A stretch of DNA of 64,000 nucleotides. Origin: Lutibacter sp. (GTDB lineage Bacteria; Bacteroidota; Bacteroidia; Flavobacteriales; Flavobacteriaceae). The DNA lies in assembly GCF_013041805.1 (NCBI RefSeq), contig NZ_JABDRI010000055.1, positions 1-64,000 of the forward strand, read 5' to 3'. The notes beneath the pieces were generated by a model, which searched no databases, was not told the origin of the DNA, and saw only the letters and a program-made list of their open reading frames with translations. How positions within the stretch are numbered: the stretch's first letter is position 1; every line of letters starts with the position of its first letter. Made by a program: the position numbers and the translations under genes. Of this stretch, positions 1 through 9,999 are shown in pieces.

Positions 1-840
1 ATAGCAGTAAGTAACTATTTTTCCTGAAGGATCTAAATTATTAGTTTCACCATTCGCTACGGTTAAAGGTAAAATTCTGTTTGCACCTGCAATATGTCCA
101 AAACCTGCATAATCTGCCTCACTAAAGTAATTATTAATGAAATAGTTAGAAGGAGAAGCAACTACATCTGCACCAGAAGCGGTTTTAAATCCACCTGCAA
201 CAACATCTTCCACTCTTTTTTTCAAGATAGCAGCACCATCTGTACTTAAACTGCTAAGTGTAGGGTCATCATAAATATTTAATGAAGGTGCAGATCCATA
301 TGACCAATTTGAACTTCCAGATCCAACATTTCCAACTTTACCTGACCAAGAATCTGTATTATCAGACCAACCTGACATACCCCATTTTAAAGCTTGTGCA
401 TTTGGGTGTCCGTACATACGTAATAAAGCTGTTGCATAACAAGCGGTTTGTCCAGTAAAACAAATTACTAGAATTTGTTTGCTACCTTTATTAGCGGCTT
501 GCGTTAAAATATCTCCAAAAGCTACATTAATTGCTCCATCAATATGTCCAGCTGCAAAAGCAGATGCACTTCTTATATCCATAAGATAATATTTTGATTT
601 AAAATCTGCCGCATCATAATCTGCTGCTGCTGGTGCTGCCATAACAAATTTTTTCCCTGCTGGGCTTGTTATTACATTGTTGATGTCTAATGAGTTTGCA
701 ACCATATAATCTGATAATATTGTAAAGGTTGGCTCGGCTGTAACACCACCACTATTTACATCGTCACCTTTGTCACATGAGGTTAAGAATAATGTTGGAA
801 CTAAGAATAATGCTATTAATAATAATGATAATTTTTTCAT
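1..840 (-). CDS. Rhodanese-domain lipoprotein (3' end outside window)
   Basis: I translated 280 codons from an ATG at 840 (minus strand); the reading frame is still open at base 1, so the C-terminus is missing. The N-terminus is a lipoprotein signal with lipobox LTSC and the lipidated Cys at residue 22, which predicts a membrane-anchored periplasmic or outer-membrane protein. The first rhodanese domain (about residues 80-160) has the active-site loop CFTGQT with Cys127, followed by LKWGMSGW. A second domain begins near residue 205, and its expected catalytic Cys (residue 279) lies at the window edge. Rhodanese domains carry persulfide sulfur on this Cys. The next gene upstream, 50 bp away on the same strand, is a paralogue, so the two are probably co-transcribed. 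The substrate is unknown. Confidence 0.85.
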   Translation of the reverse strand, partial: MKKLSLLLIALFLVPTLFLTSCDKGDDVNSGGVTAEPTFTILSDYMVANSLDINNVITSPAGKKFVMAAPAAADYDAADFKSKYYLMDIRSASAFAAGHIDGAINVAFGDILTQAANKGSKQILVICFTGQTACYATALLRMYGHPNAQALKWGMSGWSDNTDSWSGKVGNVGSGSSNWSYGSAPSLNIYDDPTLSSLSTDGAAILKKRVEDVVAGGFKTASGADVVASPSNYFINNYFSEADYAGFGHIAGANRILPLTVANGETNNLDPSGKIVTYCY

Positions 841-890
841 GATTTGTTTGTTTAAAATTTATATAATGATGTTTAGTTTTTATTTTCTAT

Positions 891-1883
891 TTATTCTACA
901 ATTGGGTATCCTTTTATTTCGCTTTTGGTAAATCCATTCAAGCCTTTTTCAACTAAAACAGAATTCATTACAGAATTAGATCCGTAAGCAAAATTTGAAA
1001 CGTCATATCCAAGAACGTTTAAATATGCTACTACATATGCTGCATGTTGCCCTGTTAAACAGTTTACTACAATTTTTTTGTCGGTTGGCAGTGTTAATAA
1101 ATCAGCTGTTGATGCCATTGAAGTAGAAGGTTCATATCTCACAGCACCCTTTAAATGACCATAATTGTATACTTCTTCATTTACATAATTCATAACGTAG
1201 AAGTCAGCTGGATTTTCAAAAAACACATCTGATTTTGTAATATATTCTTTATATGGTTTTGTGAAAGCTTCTTTAATTCGTTCTTTTAAAATTTCTTCTC
1301 CTGTTGTTTTTCCCGTATTAAGTTGAGGTGAAGCTCCTTTTTCAGGCATCATATTTACTGTAGTCTCTAATTGGTCCAAAAAATCATCCTTTGTATTTTT
1401 AATCCAAATATTTGCAGCAAATTCTTCATCCCAAGAACTCATTCCCCATTTTAAATTATATACATTATCATATCCATAAAGTCTCAATAAACCTGCAAAA
1501 TATGCTGCTGATTGACCAGAGTAACAAACAATTGTAATTTTGTCAAATTCTTCTGGATTAATGTCATTTTGAAAATAAGAAAGTAAATTTTCAGCTTTTA
1601 AATTTTCAGCATTTTTAATGTGTCCATACTCAAACCAACTTTCGCTTCTTATGTCTAATGTCAGATATTTTTTGTTTTTCAAATTTTCTTTGATTTCATC
1701 TGCAGTAACTATTGCAGGTGCTGCCTCACTATTTATAAAATTACCGTTAGCTTCTAGGTATTGAACAACTAAATCAAATTCAGAATTTGAAGTGCTTGTG
1801 CTATCTTGTGCGTTGCTAGTATAACCACAAAAAAGGGTGGTTAAAAATAATAGTGTAATTAAGTTTTTTGTTAAATTTTTCAT
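891..1883 (-). CDS. Exported tandem rhodanese-like protein
   Basis: A 330-residue protein with a Sec signal peptide (about residues 1-25, ending SNAQ) and two rhodanese-like domains. The first has the active-site loop CYSGQS (Cys120) followed by NLKWGMSSW. The second has CLTGQH (Cys275). Both Cys are intact, so both domains could carry a persulfide, unlike many tandem rhodaneses where one copy is inactive. It is a diverged paralogue of the lipoprotein immediately downstream and probably the first gene of a two-gene unit. A -7-like box TAATTTTG lies at 1928-1935 on the minus strand, about 45 bp upstream of the start, without a convincing -33 element. The periplasmic sulfur-transfer role is inferred from the fold only. 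Confidence 0.85.
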   Translation of the reverse strand: MKNLTKNLITLLFLTTLFCGYTSNAQDSTSTSNSEFDLVVQYLEANGNFINSEAAPAIVTADEIKENLKNKKYLTLDIRSESWFEYGHIKNAENLKAENLLSYFQNDINPEEFDKITIVCYSGQSAAYFAGLLRLYGYDNVYNLKWGMSSWDEEFAANIWIKNTKDDFLDQLETTVNMMPEKGASPQLNTGKTTGEEILKERIKEAFTKPYKEYITKSDVFFENPADFYVMNYVNEEVYNYGHLKGAVRYEPSTSMASTADLLTLPTDKKIVVNCLTGQHAAYVVAYLNVLGYDVSNFAYGSNSVMNSVLVEKGLNGFTKSEIKGYPIVE

Positions 1884-2470
1884 TTTATAAGTAATTTAAA
1901 TTAAAATTGATGTACTAATTGTTACACCAAAATTAGACACCGAATTATTTTTTTTATATGACATTTATCATAAGGATATTAATACATAATTATTCTTTAT
2001 AGTAACATTTATTACATATAGAAATATCTTATTATCAAATAGTTAGGAGGTTTTTTATAAAATATTTAAGGTTGACTTATTTTTTTTCTAGTTATTCGCT
2101 GATTTAATTTTTAATAAAAATTTTTTTTTGATGGAATATTTTGGCGTGTTGAGGGTAAAATGTTGTGGAAATTTTAATTGAGTGAGCTTTACATATTATG
2201 TTATTAATAAAATACATTATAATTAATAAGTATATGTTGTTAAATATATAATTATATTGATATATATTAGGAAATGTGTAATGCATCCTAATTGTTCTAT
2301 CTCTTGGTTTAGTTATAAAGTGGTTAAAACCTGATGAAAAGTGATGTAACAAATGCTACCAATTAACGAGTTTTGTAGATTTTGATTTTTTTAATAATTT
2401 TTATTCGGTAGCTTGAAACTATTAAAATGCAATTTTTTGTAAGAATTAATTCCTCAGTGGTTTATTAATT
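1884..2470. other. Long AT-rich intergenic region
   Basis: 587 bp between the rhodanese gene and the 3' end of tsaD. It is extremely AT-rich and low in complexity. I see no convincing coding sequence: an 82-codon minus-strand open frame at 2104-2352 has a poly-Lys/Asn/Ile composition typical of chance. I see no tRNA, no strong hairpin terminator and no repeat. The only supported element is the candidate -7 box at 1928-1935 for the rhodanese gene. Confidence 0.5.
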
Positions 2471-3505
2471 TTAATTCTCACTCACTTTTAATCGTGCAGT
2501 AGCCGCAGTTGTATCTTTTGAAAAATCATTTTCTAGGTATTTTAGATACCCTACAATTGCAATCATACCAGCATTATCTGTTGTATATTCAAATTTTGGA
2601 ATATAGGTTGTCCAACCTAATGTTTCTTCATTTGATTTTAGCACTTTTCTAATTTCGGAATTTGCACTTACTCCACCAGCAATTGCAATATGTTTTATTT
2701 CAGTTTGCTGAACTGCTTTTTGTAACTTATTAAATAAAATTTGAACAATGGTATATTGAATAGATGCGCAAATGTCATGTAGATTTTCTTCTATAAATTT
2801 TGAATTTTCTTTAACCTTTTTTTGAATAAAGTAAAGGATGGCAGTTTTTAAACCACTAAAGCTAAAATTTAAACCGTCTACTTTTGGTTTTGTAAATGGA
2901 AAAGCTTTTGGATTCCCAAGTTTTGCATATGAGTCAATTAACGGTCCACCAGGATATGGTAAGCCTAATATTTTAGCAGATTTGTCGTAAGCTTCACCAA
3001 CGGCATCGTCTAATGTTTCTCCAATAACTTCCATTGTAAAATAGTTAGTAATTTTCACAATTTGTGTATGTCCGCCACTTATAGTTAAGCATAAAAACGG
3101 AAAAGGAGGTTTTTGTTGGTTTTCTTCTTCAATAAAATGGGCTAAAACGTGTCCTTGCATATGATTTACTGCAATTAATGGAATGTTTAAAGCTAGTGAA
3201 AGTGACTTGGCGAATGAGGTTCCTACTAATAGTGAACCCATTAATCCAGGTCCGCGCGTAAAAGCTATGGCATTTAAGTCTTTTTTGTCGATATTTGCTT
3301 GTTCAATTGCTTGATGAATGACAGGAACAATATTTTGTTGATGAGCACGGGAAGCTAATTCTGGCACAACACCGCCATATTTAGCGTGAATTTCTTGATT
3401 AGCAACAACATTTGATAGTATTTTTCCGTTGCAAATTACAGCAGCGCTTGTATCATCACAAGAGGATTCAATACCAAGAATATAAATGGGTTTAGTTTTA
3501 ATCAT
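2471..3505 (-). CDS. tsaD: tRNA N6-adenosine threonylcarbamoyltransferase TsaD
   Basis: 344 residues, the usual length for TsaD (Kae1/YgjD/OSGEP family), the catalytic subunit that transfers threonylcarbamoyl to A37 of ANN-decoding tRNAs. The N-terminal ASKHA signature GIESSCDDTS is at residues 11-20. The metal-binding HMQGH gives His115 and His119, and the nucleotide-binding ISGGHTQ and GGVSANS segments follow. The ATG at 3505 gives the expected N-terminus. A -7-like box TAAATTTG at 3545-3552 (minus strand) lies about 40 bp upstream. It is divergent from the TamB-like gene, an arrangement I believe is common in Flavobacteriia (from memory). Confidence 0.97.
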   Translation of the reverse strand: MIKTKPIYILGIESSCDDTSAAVICNGKILSNVVANQEIHAKYGGVVPELASRAHQQNIVPVIHQAIEQANIDKKDLNAIAFTRGPGLMGSLLVGTSFAKSLSLALNIPLIAVNHMQGHVLAHFIEEENQQKPPFPFLCLTISGGHTQIVKITNYFTMEVIGETLDDAVGEAYDKSAKILGLPYPGGPLIDSYAKLGNPKAFPFTKPKVDGLNFSFSGLKTAILYFIQKKVKENSKFIEENLHDICASIQYTIVQILFNKLQKAVQQTEIKHIAIAGGVSANSEIRKVLKSNEETLGWTTYIPKFEYTTDNAGMIAIVGYLKYLENDFSKDTTAATARLKVSEN

Positions 3506-3558
3506 TTAATAACAAATAAAGGCACGAAAATTGCCATAAAAATGCAAATTTAGCGCAT

Positions 3559-6500
3559 ATCAAACGATTTAAAAAAATAGTTGTAAGAATTTTAATTGTA
3601 CTTCTGCTTTTATCAGTATTAGTAAGTGTTACCTTGTCTATTCCTGTTGTGCAAACAAAGTTAGGAAAAACAGCCACGAACTATTTACAAAAAGAGTTTG
3701 ATGTTCATATTAATGTCAATAAAGTTGATTTATCCTTTTTAGGAAAAGTTCAATTAAAAGATGTTTTAATTATTAACCACCATAATGATACGCTAATTTA
3801 TGCTCAAAATTTAGCGACTTCTGTTTCTAGTTATCGAAATATGATAAATAGTAAGCTAGAATTCGGAAAAATTTCTTTGAGCAACTTTGAGGTTAATATA
3901 AATACTTATGAAGGAGAAATAGATGATGCCTTAACTATTTTTGTTGATAAATTTGATGATGGTACTGTAAGCGAAAAACCATCAGGGTTTTTACTAACTG
4001 CAAAAAGTTTAAATTTATCTGAGGGCTATGTTGAGGTAATTGATGCTAATTACGCAAATGATAATCCATTGTTTTTTAAAAATATAGATGGAACTACTCA
4101 TGATTTTAAAATTAGTGGGCCTAATGTTTCTACAATAATTGATGAATTAAGTTTTACTGAAAATCATGATTTAACGGTAAAAAGTTTGTCTACTGATTTT
4201 ATATACACAAAATCAGGTATGGATTTTATCAATACAAAGTTAGAAACCGAAAAGTCCTCAATTTTAACTGATCTAAGTTTTACTTATAAACGGGAAGACT
4301 TTTCAGATTTTAATAATAAAGTGAATATAAATGCGGATGTAAAATCAGCTGATGTTTCTCTGGCAGATTTAAAAAAGTTTTATGGTGAACTAGGTACGGA
4401 TGATATGTTGCATTTTTCAACAAAAATATCGGGTAAATTGAATGATTTTGTAACGAATAACTTACAACTTACTACCGATAAAAATGCAATTATTAACGGA
4501 ACATTAAACTTTAAAAATTCCTTTAATCAAGAAAACGGATTTTCTTTAGAAGGTAATTTAACAAATTTAACATCTGATTACAATCATTTAAAAATACTTT
4601 TACCAGATGTTTTAGGAAAAACATTACCAACATCATTTCAAAAATTTGGAAGATTTACCATACTTGGTAATATATATGTAGAAGAAAATTTAATAAATGC
4701 ACAACTTACGTTAAATACAGAAATAGGTACTTCAATATCTGATTTAGAAATTACTAACATTTCTAATATCGATGAAGCATCTTATATTGGACATATTAAA
4801 ATAATTGATTTCGACTTAGGAAAAATTATTGAAAACCCTTTAGTAGGTAAATTTTCAATTGAAGGTGATGTTGATGGGGAAGGATTTACTTTAGAAGCCA
4901 TGAATACTTCGGTAAGAGGGTTAATATCTAACTACCAATATAATAATTATGATTATAATAATATTACATTAAATGGCTTGATAAAAAGCAAGCATTTTAA
5001 TGGAGAAATGGAAGTAAATGATGATAATATAAAACTAAATTTTAATGGATTAGCAAATTTCTCTTCTGATGTTTATACATTTGATTTTAAGACAGTTGTT
5101 GATTATTGTGATCTTAATAAGATAAATGTTTTTAAGCGGGATAGTATTTCGAATGTAAAAGGAGATATAGATATTAATGTTAGGGGAAATTCATTAGATG
5201 ATTTAATAGGTTCTGTAAATTTTAAAAATTCATTATATACCAACCAAAAAGGAAATTATTTTTTTAAAGACTTTAATATAACATCATCATTTTTAGACAG
5301 TATTAGAACTATTAAAGTCAACTCTTCTGAAATAATTGATGGCTATGTTAGTGGAATATTCAAGTTTAACGAATTTGGTAAATTAGCGCAAAATTCAATT
5401 GGTAGTATCTATTCTAATTATAAGCCTCACAAAGTAATTGCAGGTCAAAATTTAGAATTCAAGTTTAAAATCTACAATAAAATAGTTGAAATATTTTATC
5501 CTGAAGTTGAATTTTCTGCGAATACAATAATAAGCGGTTCTATTGAAGCAGATGAAAACTTGTTTAGACTTAATATTAAATCGCCTAAAATTAGAGCATT
5601 TCAAAATAATATTGATGCCGTTAATTTGCAAATTGATAATCAAAATCCATTGTTTAACACACAGCTTTCAATTAAAAAAGTTGAAACACCACAATACACA
5701 GTTTCAAAATTAAGACTAGTAAATATTACACTTAATGACACCTTATTTTTTAGAACCGAATTTAAAGGAGGTATAAAAGATACAGAAGATTATAATTTAG
5801 CCTTTTATCATACATTTAATAAAGAAAATAAATCTGTATTTGGAATTCAAAAGTCCAATTTTACCTTTAAAAATAATAATTGGACAATTAACCCTAACAA
5901 TAATTTTGATAACAAAGTTGTTTTTGACAGTAAAACAAAAACATATGATATTAATCCTTTTGTAATAACTACAGCGAATCAAGAAATTGAATTTTTTGGG
6001 GCAATTAATGATACAATATCTAAAGATTTAAAATTTAATTTTAAGAATGTTAAACTTGCCACAATTACACCCGATATTGACAGTTTAAAATTGAAAGGAA
6101 CTATAAATGGAACTATTAATTATAAAGAATTTGAAAGGCAACTAAGACCCTCTGCAAAACTTTCAATAGCAAACTTTAATATTAATAATTCATATCAAGG
6201 TAATTTAAAAGTTGATATTGAAGGGCAAAATTCTTTTAAAAAATATGCACTTGATATTTCGTTAGAAAGGGATAGAAGTATTAATTTTTCTTCAAAAGGT
6301 GAAATTGATTTTACGCCTAAAAACCCAACCCTTGATGTAATAGTTGATTTTGAAGAATTTAAATTAGATGCCTTTAGCCCATTAGGTGAAGACGTTTTTA
6401 ATAATATTAGAGGTTTTGTCTATGGTAATGCACATTTAACGGGTTTATTAAGTAATCCAACTATGGAGGGTGATTTATTTTTAGATGGAGCTGGTTTGTA

Positions 6501-8031
6501 CTTCCCATATCTAAATGTTGATTTTGACTTTGATGGAACAAGCATCATAACATTAAAGGATCAAACCTTTATATTTGAAGACGTTTCTTTGAAAGATAAA
6601 GAGTACGATACCAAAGGAACCTTAACAGGAACATTAAAGCACTCATACTTTGATAATTGGTTGCTTGATTTAAAATTAAATACTAAGAATTTATTAGTTT
6701 TAAATACAGAAGAGGAGGAAACTTCAGTTTATTATGGGACAGGATTTATTGAAGGAGATGCAACAATTGCTGGACCTACGGATAAATTAGTAATTGATGT
6801 AAATGGAAAAACAAAAAAAGGAACTCACTTTGTAATTCCAATTAGTGATGTAAAAACTGTTGAATCATCTGAATTAATTAGGTTTGTAAATAAAGATAAT
6901 ATTGATGAAAATGAAAAAATTAGGAATGCCTTTATTTCGGAAAAATTAAAAGGACTTTCCTTAAATTTTAATATTGAAGTTACTAAAGATGCCGTTGTTG
7001 AAATGGTTTTAGATAAAGCAACAGGAAGTTATTTACAAGGAAGCGGAACTGGAAATTTACAGTTAGAATTAGACACCAAAGATAAATTTGATATGTATGG
7101 TGATTTTGTTGTTGATAATGGAATTTATAATTTTAAATATGGAGGTTTTATAAATAAACCATTTACGGTAAAAAAAGGAGGAAGCATTTCTTGGAGTGGA
7201 GACCCTTTTACCGCAAATATAAATATCGAAGCAGTTCATAGAGTATCAGCAAACCCAAAATCATTGTTAGAAAATATTACAGCAAATAGAAAAATTCCTA
7301 TTGATTTAATTACACGTTTTTCAGGCGAATTATTCAATTCACAACGAGAATTTGATATTGAAATTCCAAATTCTAGTTCAACAGTGGCATCTGAGTTGGC
7401 ATTTAAATTGAATAGTAATGATGATAACAATAAAACCATTCAATTTTTATTTTTATTAGCCTCAGGAAGTTTTTATAATGAAACAGATATAAGTGTCAAT
7501 AGCAATGCAGCACTTTATGGTACTGGTTTTGATATGTTATCAAATGCTTTTGACAATATTTTCAATCAAGGTGATAATCGTTTTAAATTAAAACCAGTGT
7601 ATACAGTTGGAGAAAGGAATACAGTTGACAATTTAAATATTGATGATCAACTAGCTATTGCATTAGATTTTCAAGTGAATGATAGAATAATTATTAATGG
7701 TAGTGTGGGTGTTCCAATTGGTTCAAAAGAACAGTCGAGTGTTATAGGAGAAGTGAATGTAGAATTTTTACTGAATGAAGAAGGAACGTTACGATCGTCT
7801 GTATTTAATCGTCAAAATGAAATTCAATATACTGAGCAAGAAGAAGGATACACTCAGGGTGTTGGTTTGAATTATCAAATTGACTTTGATACAAGGAACG
7901 AATTATTGCAAAAGTTAGGATTAAAAAAGAAACAATTGACTGATTCAATTAATTCGCTAAAACCTATAGACACCATAAAAAAAGTAAATAAATTAATCGA
8001 GTTTAAAAGTAAAAAAATTAACAAAAAATGA
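3559..8031 (+). CDS. TamB-like translocation and assembly module protein (DUF490), non-ATG start
   Basis: About 1490 residues of long beta-rich repeats ending in a TamB/DUF490 C-terminal region (roughly the last 450 residues, with the GTGNLQLEL and SVNSNAALYG segments). TamB family proteins span the periplasm and help move phospholipid or outer-membrane proteins. The first canonical start codon is a TTG at 3634, but the open frame runs back to 3520. The residues just upstream of 3634 form the expected signal anchor, a run of basic residues (KRFKK) followed by about 20 hydrophobic residues. No ATG, GTG or TTG exists in that upstream stretch. The best-placed start is ATC at 3559, with ATA at 3577 as an alternative. 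The stop overlaps the next gene's start (ATGA). Confidence 0.85.
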   Translation: MKRFKKIVVRILIVLLLLSVLVSVTLSIPVVQTKLGKTATNYLQKEFDVHINVNKVDLSFLGKVQLKDVLIINHHNDTLIYAQNLATSVSSYRNMINSKLEFGKISLSNFEVNINTYEGEIDDALTIFVDKFDDGTVSEKPSGFLLTAKSLNLSEGYVEVIDANYANDNPLFFKNIDGTTHDFKISGPNVSTIIDELSFTENHDLTVKSLSTDFIYTKSGMDFINTKLETEKSSILTDLSFTYKREDFSDFNNKVNINADVKSADVSLADLKKFYGELGTDDMLHFSTKISGKLNDFVTNNLQLTTDKNAIINGTLNFKNSFNQENGFSLEGNLTNLTSDYNHLKILLPDVLGKTLPTSFQKFGRFTILGNIYVEENLINAQLTLNTEIGTSISDLEITNISNIDEASYIGHIKIIDFDLGKIIENPLVGKFSIEGDVDGEGFTLEAMNTSVRGLISNYQYNNYDYNNITLNGLIKSKHFNGEMEVNDDNIKLNFNGLANFSSDVYTFDFKTVVDYCDLNKINVFKRDSISNVKGDIDINVRGNSLDDLIGSVNFKNSLYTNQKGNYFFKDFNITSSFLDSIRTIKVNSSEIIDGYVSGIFKFNEFGKLAQNSIGSIYSNYKPHKVIAGQNLEFKFKIYNKIVEIFYPEVEFSANTIISGSIEADENLFRLNIKSPKIRAFQNNIDAVNLQIDNQNPLFNTQLSIKKVETPQYTVSKLRLVNITLNDTLFFRTEFKGGIKDTEDYNLAFYHTFNKENKSVFGIQKSNFTFKNNNWTINPNNNFDNKVVFDSKTKTYDINPFVITTANQEIEFFGAINDTISKDLKFNFKNVKLATITPDIDSLKLKGTINGTINYKEFERQLRPSAKLSIANFNINNSYQGNLKVDIEGQNSFKKYALDISLERDRSINFSSKGEIDFTPKNPTLDVIVDFEEFKLDAFSPLGEDVFNNIRGFVYGNAHLTGLLSNPTMEGDLFLDGAGLYFPYLNVDFDFDGTSIITLKDQTFIFEDVSLKDKEYDTKGTLTGTLKHSYFDNWLLDLKLNTKNLLVLNTEEEETSVYYGTGFIEGDATIAGPTDKLVIDVNGKTKKGTHFVIPISDVKTVESSELIRFVNKDNIDENEKIRNAFISEKLKGLSLNFNIEVTKDAVVEMVLDKATGSYLQGSGTGNLQLELDTKDKFDMYGDFVVDNGIYNFKYGGFINKPFTVKKGGSISWSGDPFTANINIEAVHRVSANPKSLLENITANRKIPIDLITRFSGELFNSQREFDIEIPNSSSTVASELAFKLNSNDDNNKTIQFLFLLASGSFYNETDISVNSNAALYGTGFDMLSNAFDNIFNQGDNRFKLKPVYTVGERNTVDNLNIDDQLAIALDFQVNDRIIINGSVGVPIGSKEQSSVIGEVNVEFLLNEEGTLRSSVFNRQNEIQYTEQEEGYTQGVGLNYQIDFDTRNELLQKLGLKKKQLTDSINSLKPIDTIKKVNKLIEFKSKKINKK

Positions 8032-8930
8032 GTAAACCAACTTTAGTAGTATTAGCCGCAGGAATAGGAAGCCGTTATGGAGGATTAAAACAATTAGATA
8101 CATTTACACCACAGGGAGATACCATTTTAGATTTTTCAATTTATGATGCTATTCAGGCTGGTTTTGGAAAGGTAGTATTCATTATTAGAAAAAGTATTCA
8201 AGAAGATTTCAAAGCTTTTTTTAATCATAAATTAAAGGGTAAAATTGAAGTTGAATATGTTTTTCAAGAAATAGAAAATATTCCTAAAAAATTTCAAGAT
8301 AATGATAGGCAAAAACCTTGGGGAACTGGTCATGCATTGTTAATGGCTAAAGATGTAGTATCAGAGAATTTTGCCGTAATAAATGCTGATGATTTTTATG
8401 GGAAGGAAGCTTTTGAAGTGATGTCTAAATCATTAAAAAATATTGATCAAAATTCAACGAATTTTAATATGATGGGTTATATATTAAAAAATACCGTTTC
8501 AGATTATGGATTTGTTTCAAGAGGTGAATGTCAAGTGAATGAAAAAGGAAATTTAACAGGTATCACAGAACGAACACATATTGAAAAAATTGATGGAGGA
8601 TTAAAGTTTAAAAATGAGAATGAACAATTAGTTCCCATTTCAGAAGAAACAACTGTTTCAATGAACTTTTTTGGTTTTACGCCAAAATACTTTGAGGTTT
8701 CTGCATCATTATTTGAGAGTTTCTTAGAAGAAAACTATAAAAGCCCAAAAGCAGAATTTTTTATTCCTTTGGTAGTGAATCATCTAATTGTAAATAATAT
8801 TGCAACTATGGAAGTATTAAAATCTAATGCACGCTGGTTTGGGGTAACTTATAAACAAGACAAAGAATATGTGACATCAGAAATTCAAAAATTAAAAGAA
8901 ACTGGTATCTATCCAATAGATTTATGGTAA
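8028..8930 (+). CDS. NTP-transferase family nucleotidyltransferase
   Basis: 300 residues with the sugar-nucleotidyltransferase fold. The N-terminal signature LAAGIGSRYGGLKQ (residues 9-22) is the nucleotide-binding loop with the diagnostic G-x-G-(T/S)-R and Lys. NADDFYG near residue 120 is the metal-binding Asp segment. Family members couple an NTP to a sugar-1-phosphate or related alcohol phosphate; the substrate cannot be read from the sequence. The gene overlaps the TamB-like gene by 4 bp (ATGA), indicating translational coupling. That could point to envelope polymer synthesis, but no partner kinase or glycosyltransferase is adjacent. Confidence 0.85.
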   Translation: MSKPTLVVLAAGIGSRYGGLKQLDTFTPQGDTILDFSIYDAIQAGFGKVVFIIRKSIQEDFKAFFNHKLKGKIEVEYVFQEIENIPKKFQDNDRQKPWGTGHALLMAKDVVSENFAVINADDFYGKEAFEVMSKSLKNIDQNSTNFNMMGYILKNTVSDYGFVSRGECQVNEKGNLTGITERTHIEKIDGGLKFKNENEQLVPISEETTVSMNFFGFTPKYFEVSASLFESFLEENYKSPKAEFFIPLVVNHLIVNNIATMEVLKSNARWFGVTYKQDKEYVTSEIQKLKETGIYPIDLW

Positions 8931-8959
8931 ACAACCATCACTAATTTAAAATTATAGTC

Positions 8960-8967
8960 TAATTTTG
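8960..8967 (+). promoter_or_regulatory. Candidate -7 box of pfkA promoter
   Basis: TAATTTTG matches the Bacteroidota -7 consensus TAnnTTTG. It ends 11 bp before the pfkA ATG, implying a very short 5' leader. I do not see a clear TTG at the expected -33 spacing, so the call rests on one box. Confidence 0.4.
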
Positions 8968-8978
8968 CAATTCATTTT

Positions 8979-9965
8979 ATGGGAAAAAAGATAAATAAAA
9001 TTGGTGTTATGACTTCAGGAGGAGATGCACCAGGAATGAATGCTGCTATTAGAGCAGTAGTTAGAGCTTGCTCTTATTACAATGTAGAATGCGTTGGTAT
9101 TTATAGAGGGTATCAAGGTTTAATTGAAGGTGATTTTGAAAATCTTTCAGCACGTCACGTCAGTAATATAATTAATAGAGGAGGAACAATTTTAAAATCA
9201 GCTAGATCTAAAGAATTTAGAACAGAAGAAGGACGAGCAAAAGCTTATAAACAGCTTAAAAATGCTAAAATTGATGCACTAGTGTTAATTGGTGGTGATG
9301 GTACTTTTACTGGAGGTATGATTTTTAATAAAGAATACAGTTTCCCTTGTATTGGTATTCCAGGTACCATAGATAACGATATTTTTGGCACAAATTACAC
9401 TATCGGTTTTGATACGGCATTGAATACTGTTGTAGAAGTTATAGATAAAATTAGAGATACTGCAAGTTCACACAATCGCTTATTTTTTGTTGAAGTTATG
9501 GGGCGAGATGCAGGTTTTATTGCTTTAAATGCTGGAGTTGGAGCAGGTGCTGAAGAAATATTAATTCCTGAAGAAGACCTAGGATTAGATAGATTGCTAG
9601 AAGCTTTAAAAAGGAGTAAGCGGTCAGGTAAATCATCAAGCATTGTTGTGGTTTCTGAAGGAGATAAAATTGGTAAAAGCGTTTTTGAATTGGCCGATTA
9701 TGTAGAAGAAAATTTACCGCAGTATGAAGTTAGAGTTTCAGTTTTAGGACATATGCAAAGAGGAGGTTCTCCAAGTTGTTTTGATCGTGTTTTAGCAAGT
9801 AGATTAGGGGTTAAAGCTGTTGAGTTAATATTAGATGGTAAAACTAATTTAATGGTTGGTTTAATAAACAATAAGGTTGAAACTACCGATTTAGAAAATG
9901 CCGTAAAAGGTCACCATGCTATTAATAAGGAATTGCTACGTGTAAGTGATATTATGTCAATTTAA
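8979..9965 (+). CDS. pfkA: ATP-dependent 6-phosphofructokinase
   Basis: 328 residues, the standard bacterial PfkA length. It phosphorylates fructose 6-phosphate to fructose 1,6-bisphosphate in the cytoplasm. Visible motifs are SGGDAPGMNAAIR (residues 13-25), GGDGTFTG (residues 105-112, ATP/Mg binding), and PGTIDNDI with catalytic Asp132. VEVMGRDAGFIAL and the C-terminal LGHMQRGGSPS follow. The Gly after GGDGT, rather than Lys, favours ATP over pyrophosphate as donor (family knowledge). It heads a collinear set with gap and mgsA, with spacings of 34 and 20 bp, probably one transcript. Confidence 0.97.
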   Translation: MGKKINKIGVMTSGGDAPGMNAAIRAVVRACSYYNVECVGIYRGYQGLIEGDFENLSARHVSNIINRGGTILKSARSKEFRTEEGRAKAYKQLKNAKIDALVLIGGDGTFTGGMIFNKEYSFPCIGIPGTIDNDIFGTNYTIGFDTALNTVVEVIDKIRDTASSHNRLFFVEVMGRDAGFIALNAGVGAGAEEILIPEEDLGLDRLLEALKRSKRSGKSSSIVVVSEGDKIGKSVFELADYVEENLPQYEVRVSVLGHMQRGGSPSCFDRVLASRLGVKAVELILDGKTNLMVGLINNKVETTDLENAVKGHHAINKELLRVSDIMSI

Positions 9966-9999
9966 TAAGTAAATAGTAGATTATCTAGATGTCATATAA

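Noticed and set aside
2104-2352. 82-codon minus-strand open frame in the long intergenic region
   Set aside because: Poly-Asn/Ile/Lys composition typical of random AT-rich DNA, no family resemblance and no promoter or partner gene.
9395-9643. Minus-strand open frame inside pfkA, and similar antisense frames inside gap, htpG, hemL and others
   Set aside because: They mirror the codon pattern of strong genes on the other strand and have no independent motif.
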